A DNA stretch of 64,000 nt from Strigamia acuminata (lineage: Eukaryota > Arthropoda > Chilopoda > Geophilomorpha > Linotaeniidae): positions 5,766,001 through 5,830,000 of the forward strand of contig OX442322.1 in NCBI GenBank assembly GCA_949358305.1, read 5' to 3'. A program made the position numbers and the translations under genes. This document shows, piece after piece, positions 63,602-64,000 of this stretch (position 1 is the stretch's first letter; each line of letters starts with the position of its first letter). The notes under the pieces are model-generated. The model was given only the letters and a program-made list of their open reading frames with translations. It made no database searches and had not been told where the DNA came from.

Positions 63602-64000
63602 ACTTATGAGTAGTATCTCAGGTGATTAATTCTGTTGTGCAGAACTGCGGGCTATATCCCCCTGAATACCAGTGCCGTCTCTCACCGCACTGTTATTTAG
63701 GGCACGCGCGATACTGTTCTGCTCAGCAAGGCGAACTTTGACGGCAATTGTGTGTTGCGATGTTTAACCTTTATTATATTTTGTAGTTGATAAATACACC
63801 TTAATTGTTTAAACTTGGCAACAAGTTAACAACCGAAGTAAGTCACGAGACTTATTTCACTGTATGACGAATCAAATTCGTAACAATAAATTGAATACAA
63901 TTTATTGAGTTAATTTATTAAACTCACAACATCGCGAATTAAATATAATTCGCAAGCGGAACCTTGGCGAATAAATGACTTCATTTATTCATTACCAATT

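Larger units (their letters stand above)
62826..64000 (+). mobile_element. GypM: long LTR of a gypsy-type element, runs off the window
   Basis: It begins TGTGACAAATTAGC after CopL sequence. An ATAGATGGCGC block near the start also occurs in the GypF LTR start, and a TATA box (TATAAAA, 63183-63189) is followed by long structured non-coding sequence, as in the GypJ family. No open frame of note is present. Orientation plus is inferred from the TATA box and the TGTGA terminus; the other end is not visible. Confidence 0.65.

Overview
The window is a dense, multiply nested stack of LTR retrotransposons from an animal genome; I find no host gene, rRNA gene or tRNA gene. The animal (most likely arthropod) reading rests on the primer-binding sites: one copia group is complementary to the 3' acceptor end of a metazoan-type initiator tRNA-Met, and another uses the internal anticodon part of the same tRNA as Drosophila copia does. 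The species cannot be named from this sequence. Labels used here: GypA, GypK, GypJ, GypF, GypM (Ty3/gypsy type, 4-bp target duplications where visible) and CopB, CopI, CopN, CopD, CopE, CopG, CopH, CopL (Ty1/copia type, 5-bp where visible).

Layout from left to right. 1-782 is the 3' end and LTR of GypK (+). 783-2796 holds the 5' ends of CopN and CopI (both -), CopN inserted in the gag of CopI and CopI inserted in the integrase of CopG (-, 2797-6271). CopG sits in the integrase of CopH (-, 6272 to about 8850), which also carries a gypsy-type solo LTR (7063-7559). CopD (-) follows: its 3' LTR is about 8850-9369 and its RNase H is split by the complete element CopB (+, 9886-16200). CopB itself carries a solo LTR (14714-15030). 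At 16383 the LTR of CopE (-) begins. That LTR is split by GypA (-, 16636-40297), and GypA pol is split by GypJ (-, 22318-36664). CopE continues from 40302 to 46164, where GypF (+, 46165-53718, same family as GypJ) interrupts its leader. From 53719 to 62825 lies CopL (-), a rearranged region with a shared LTR and two 3,176-bp tandem copies of a fused, deleted element. The window ends in a long LTR, GypM (62826-64000).

How the parts work together. The two well-preserved gypsy families have gag and protease-pol in different frames, each joined by a recognisable -1 frameshift signal directly before the gag stop. Both carry an extra reading frame between pol and the 3' LTR, where env sits in errantiviruses, but neither extra frame looks like an envelope. 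The GypJ one is a 506-residue protein with an RS-like start, a ten-cysteine cluster and an acidic tail, and is the best candidate for something undescribed. The copia elements have one long gag-pol frame.

At the RNA level several hairpins recur between copies with base changes that preserve pairing: a GNRA-capped hairpin in the CopB/CopI/CopN leaders, a hairpin with an invariant loop in the CopG/CopE leaders, a hairpin around the polypurine tract at the 3' LTR edge of CopD/CopE/CopL, and a repeated structure in the GypJ/GypF LTR. Most elements are broken. CopB and GypJ are nearest to intact, but CopB has Asn where the protease catalytic Asp should be and GypJ has a 4-bp deletion between protease and reverse transcriptase. 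All alignments and counts were made by eye.
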